Shown one piece after another: positions 63,630 through 64,000 of a stretch of 64,000 nt of DNA. The first letter of the stretch is position 1; every line of letters starts with the position of its first letter. The stretch comes from Ascarosepion bandense (taxonomy: Eukaryota; Mollusca; Cephalopoda; Sepiida; Sepiidae), in assembly GCA_037127315.1 (NCBI GenBank), contig JBBBDQ010000330.1, forward strand, positions 2,087,001-2,151,000. Reading direction: 5' to 3'. Position numbers and translations under genes: made by a program. The notes below the pieces were generated by a model. The model had not been told where the DNA came from, ran no database searches, and saw nothing but the letters and a program-made list of their open reading frames with translations.

Positions 63630-63970
63630 ATGATAACTAGATTTAGGAATTAAGCGCAATGCTAGATTGACGGAGATGTCTCATCATTTTACATTTGAAA
63701 TAGCTAAATGCAACCTTTCTATGCAGTCTCTTCTCTCGAAATTCTCGGTCGTGGAACTTTCTTCCGGTTTCTTGCTTTCTATTAAAATATGTTCTTCAAA
63801 AATTTAAATGCAATTTTAATTGTTAACATCTGTTTTCTTAATTCTTGTTCTTCTATTATTCTCTCTACTTAATAATGTTTTAATTTTTTCATATTATCTC
63901 ACACTCAGTAACCACTGGTGTGTTAGTGGCTGTGTTGACTTGCTTGGGTAGAAATGATTGAAAAGAAAGG
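63630..63970 (+). pseudogene. LINE-J C-terminal segment, plus orientation
   Basis: TAAGCGCAATGCTAGATTGA, CATCATTTTACATTTGAAAT, GGTCGTGGAACTTTCTTCCG and TTAAATGCAATTTTAATTGT align in order with 46785-46950 (CNTRLVARYHFFAVEM … RSWNS … FYCNANRYL). It ends ACTCAGTAACCACTGGTGTG … TGCTTGGGTAGAAATGATTG, the family 3' end. It directly adjoins the inverted segment at 62640-63625. Confidence 0.78.
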
Positions 63971-64000
63971 ATTTATGAAGAGCCATAATTGATTACAGTC

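Overview
This window looks like gene-poor, AT-rich, repeat-dense DNA from a large animal genome, most likely a cephalopod (octopus). The evidence is composition and repeat families. There are at least eight copies of a tRNA-derived SINE of the type long described from octopus, a second tRNA-derived SINE family, RTE-, jockey/CR1- and R2-like non-LTR retrotransposons, short non-autonomous Helitrons, mariner/Tc1 elements, and very many (TA)n, (CA)n, (GA)n and (CTAT)n microsatellites. The octopus assignment is an inference from remembered families, because no search could be run. I found no host protein-coding exon, rRNA or genuine tRNA gene. All protein-like signal I recognise is transposon-derived and broken by stops, frameshifts or truncation.

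Layout. 0-10 kb: microsatellites, a SINE, a Helitron copy, a purine-rich tract, a 34-bp perfect hairpin, an inverted-repeat element and a hAT/ZBED-like transposase remnant. 10-17 kb: a minisatellite, an RTE remnant, an array of 3' ends of an R2-like LINE in tandem (about 1.1 kb period), a complete but inactivated 1,270-bp mariner with matching inverted ends and TA target sites, a SINE and a LINE tail. 17-25 kb: SINEs, fused RTE 3' ends, a fold-back element, and a jockey/CR1-like LINE 3' end carrying a very recent duplication with an internal 140-bp deletion, followed by a Helitron fragment. 25-37 kb: microsatellites, a SINE with a 10-bp target duplication, hairpins, an old LINE with an internal tandem duplication, an internally deleted Tc1/mariner element, a second SINE family, a hAT-like MITE with an 8-bp target duplication, and a Helitron. 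37.7-40.5 kb: the best-preserved LINE, an RTE-like element on the minus strand with endonuclease, reverse transcriptase (YADD) and a (GAA)n tail. 40.8-50 kb: two more mariner/Tc1 remnants, inverted RTE fragments, a 560-bp long inverted repeat around (CA)n, LINE tails, and a Helitron nested inside a LINE. 50-64 kb: microsatellites, a 1.2-kb purine tract, a second long RTE copy on the plus strand lacking its YADD motif, another complete Helitron, a third tRNA-like SINE, a SINE with an expanded GTCA tail, and a LINE whose 5' part is inverted relative to its 3' part (a twin-priming pattern).

Nothing here works together as an operon or pathway; the history is one of layered insertion, duplication and decay. 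I see no convincing new biological system. The most informative observations are structural: the twin-primed LINE, the Helitron family that carries its own microsatellites, the tandem R2-like array, the rearranged recent duplication, the hAT-like MITE and the Helitron-in-LINE nesting.
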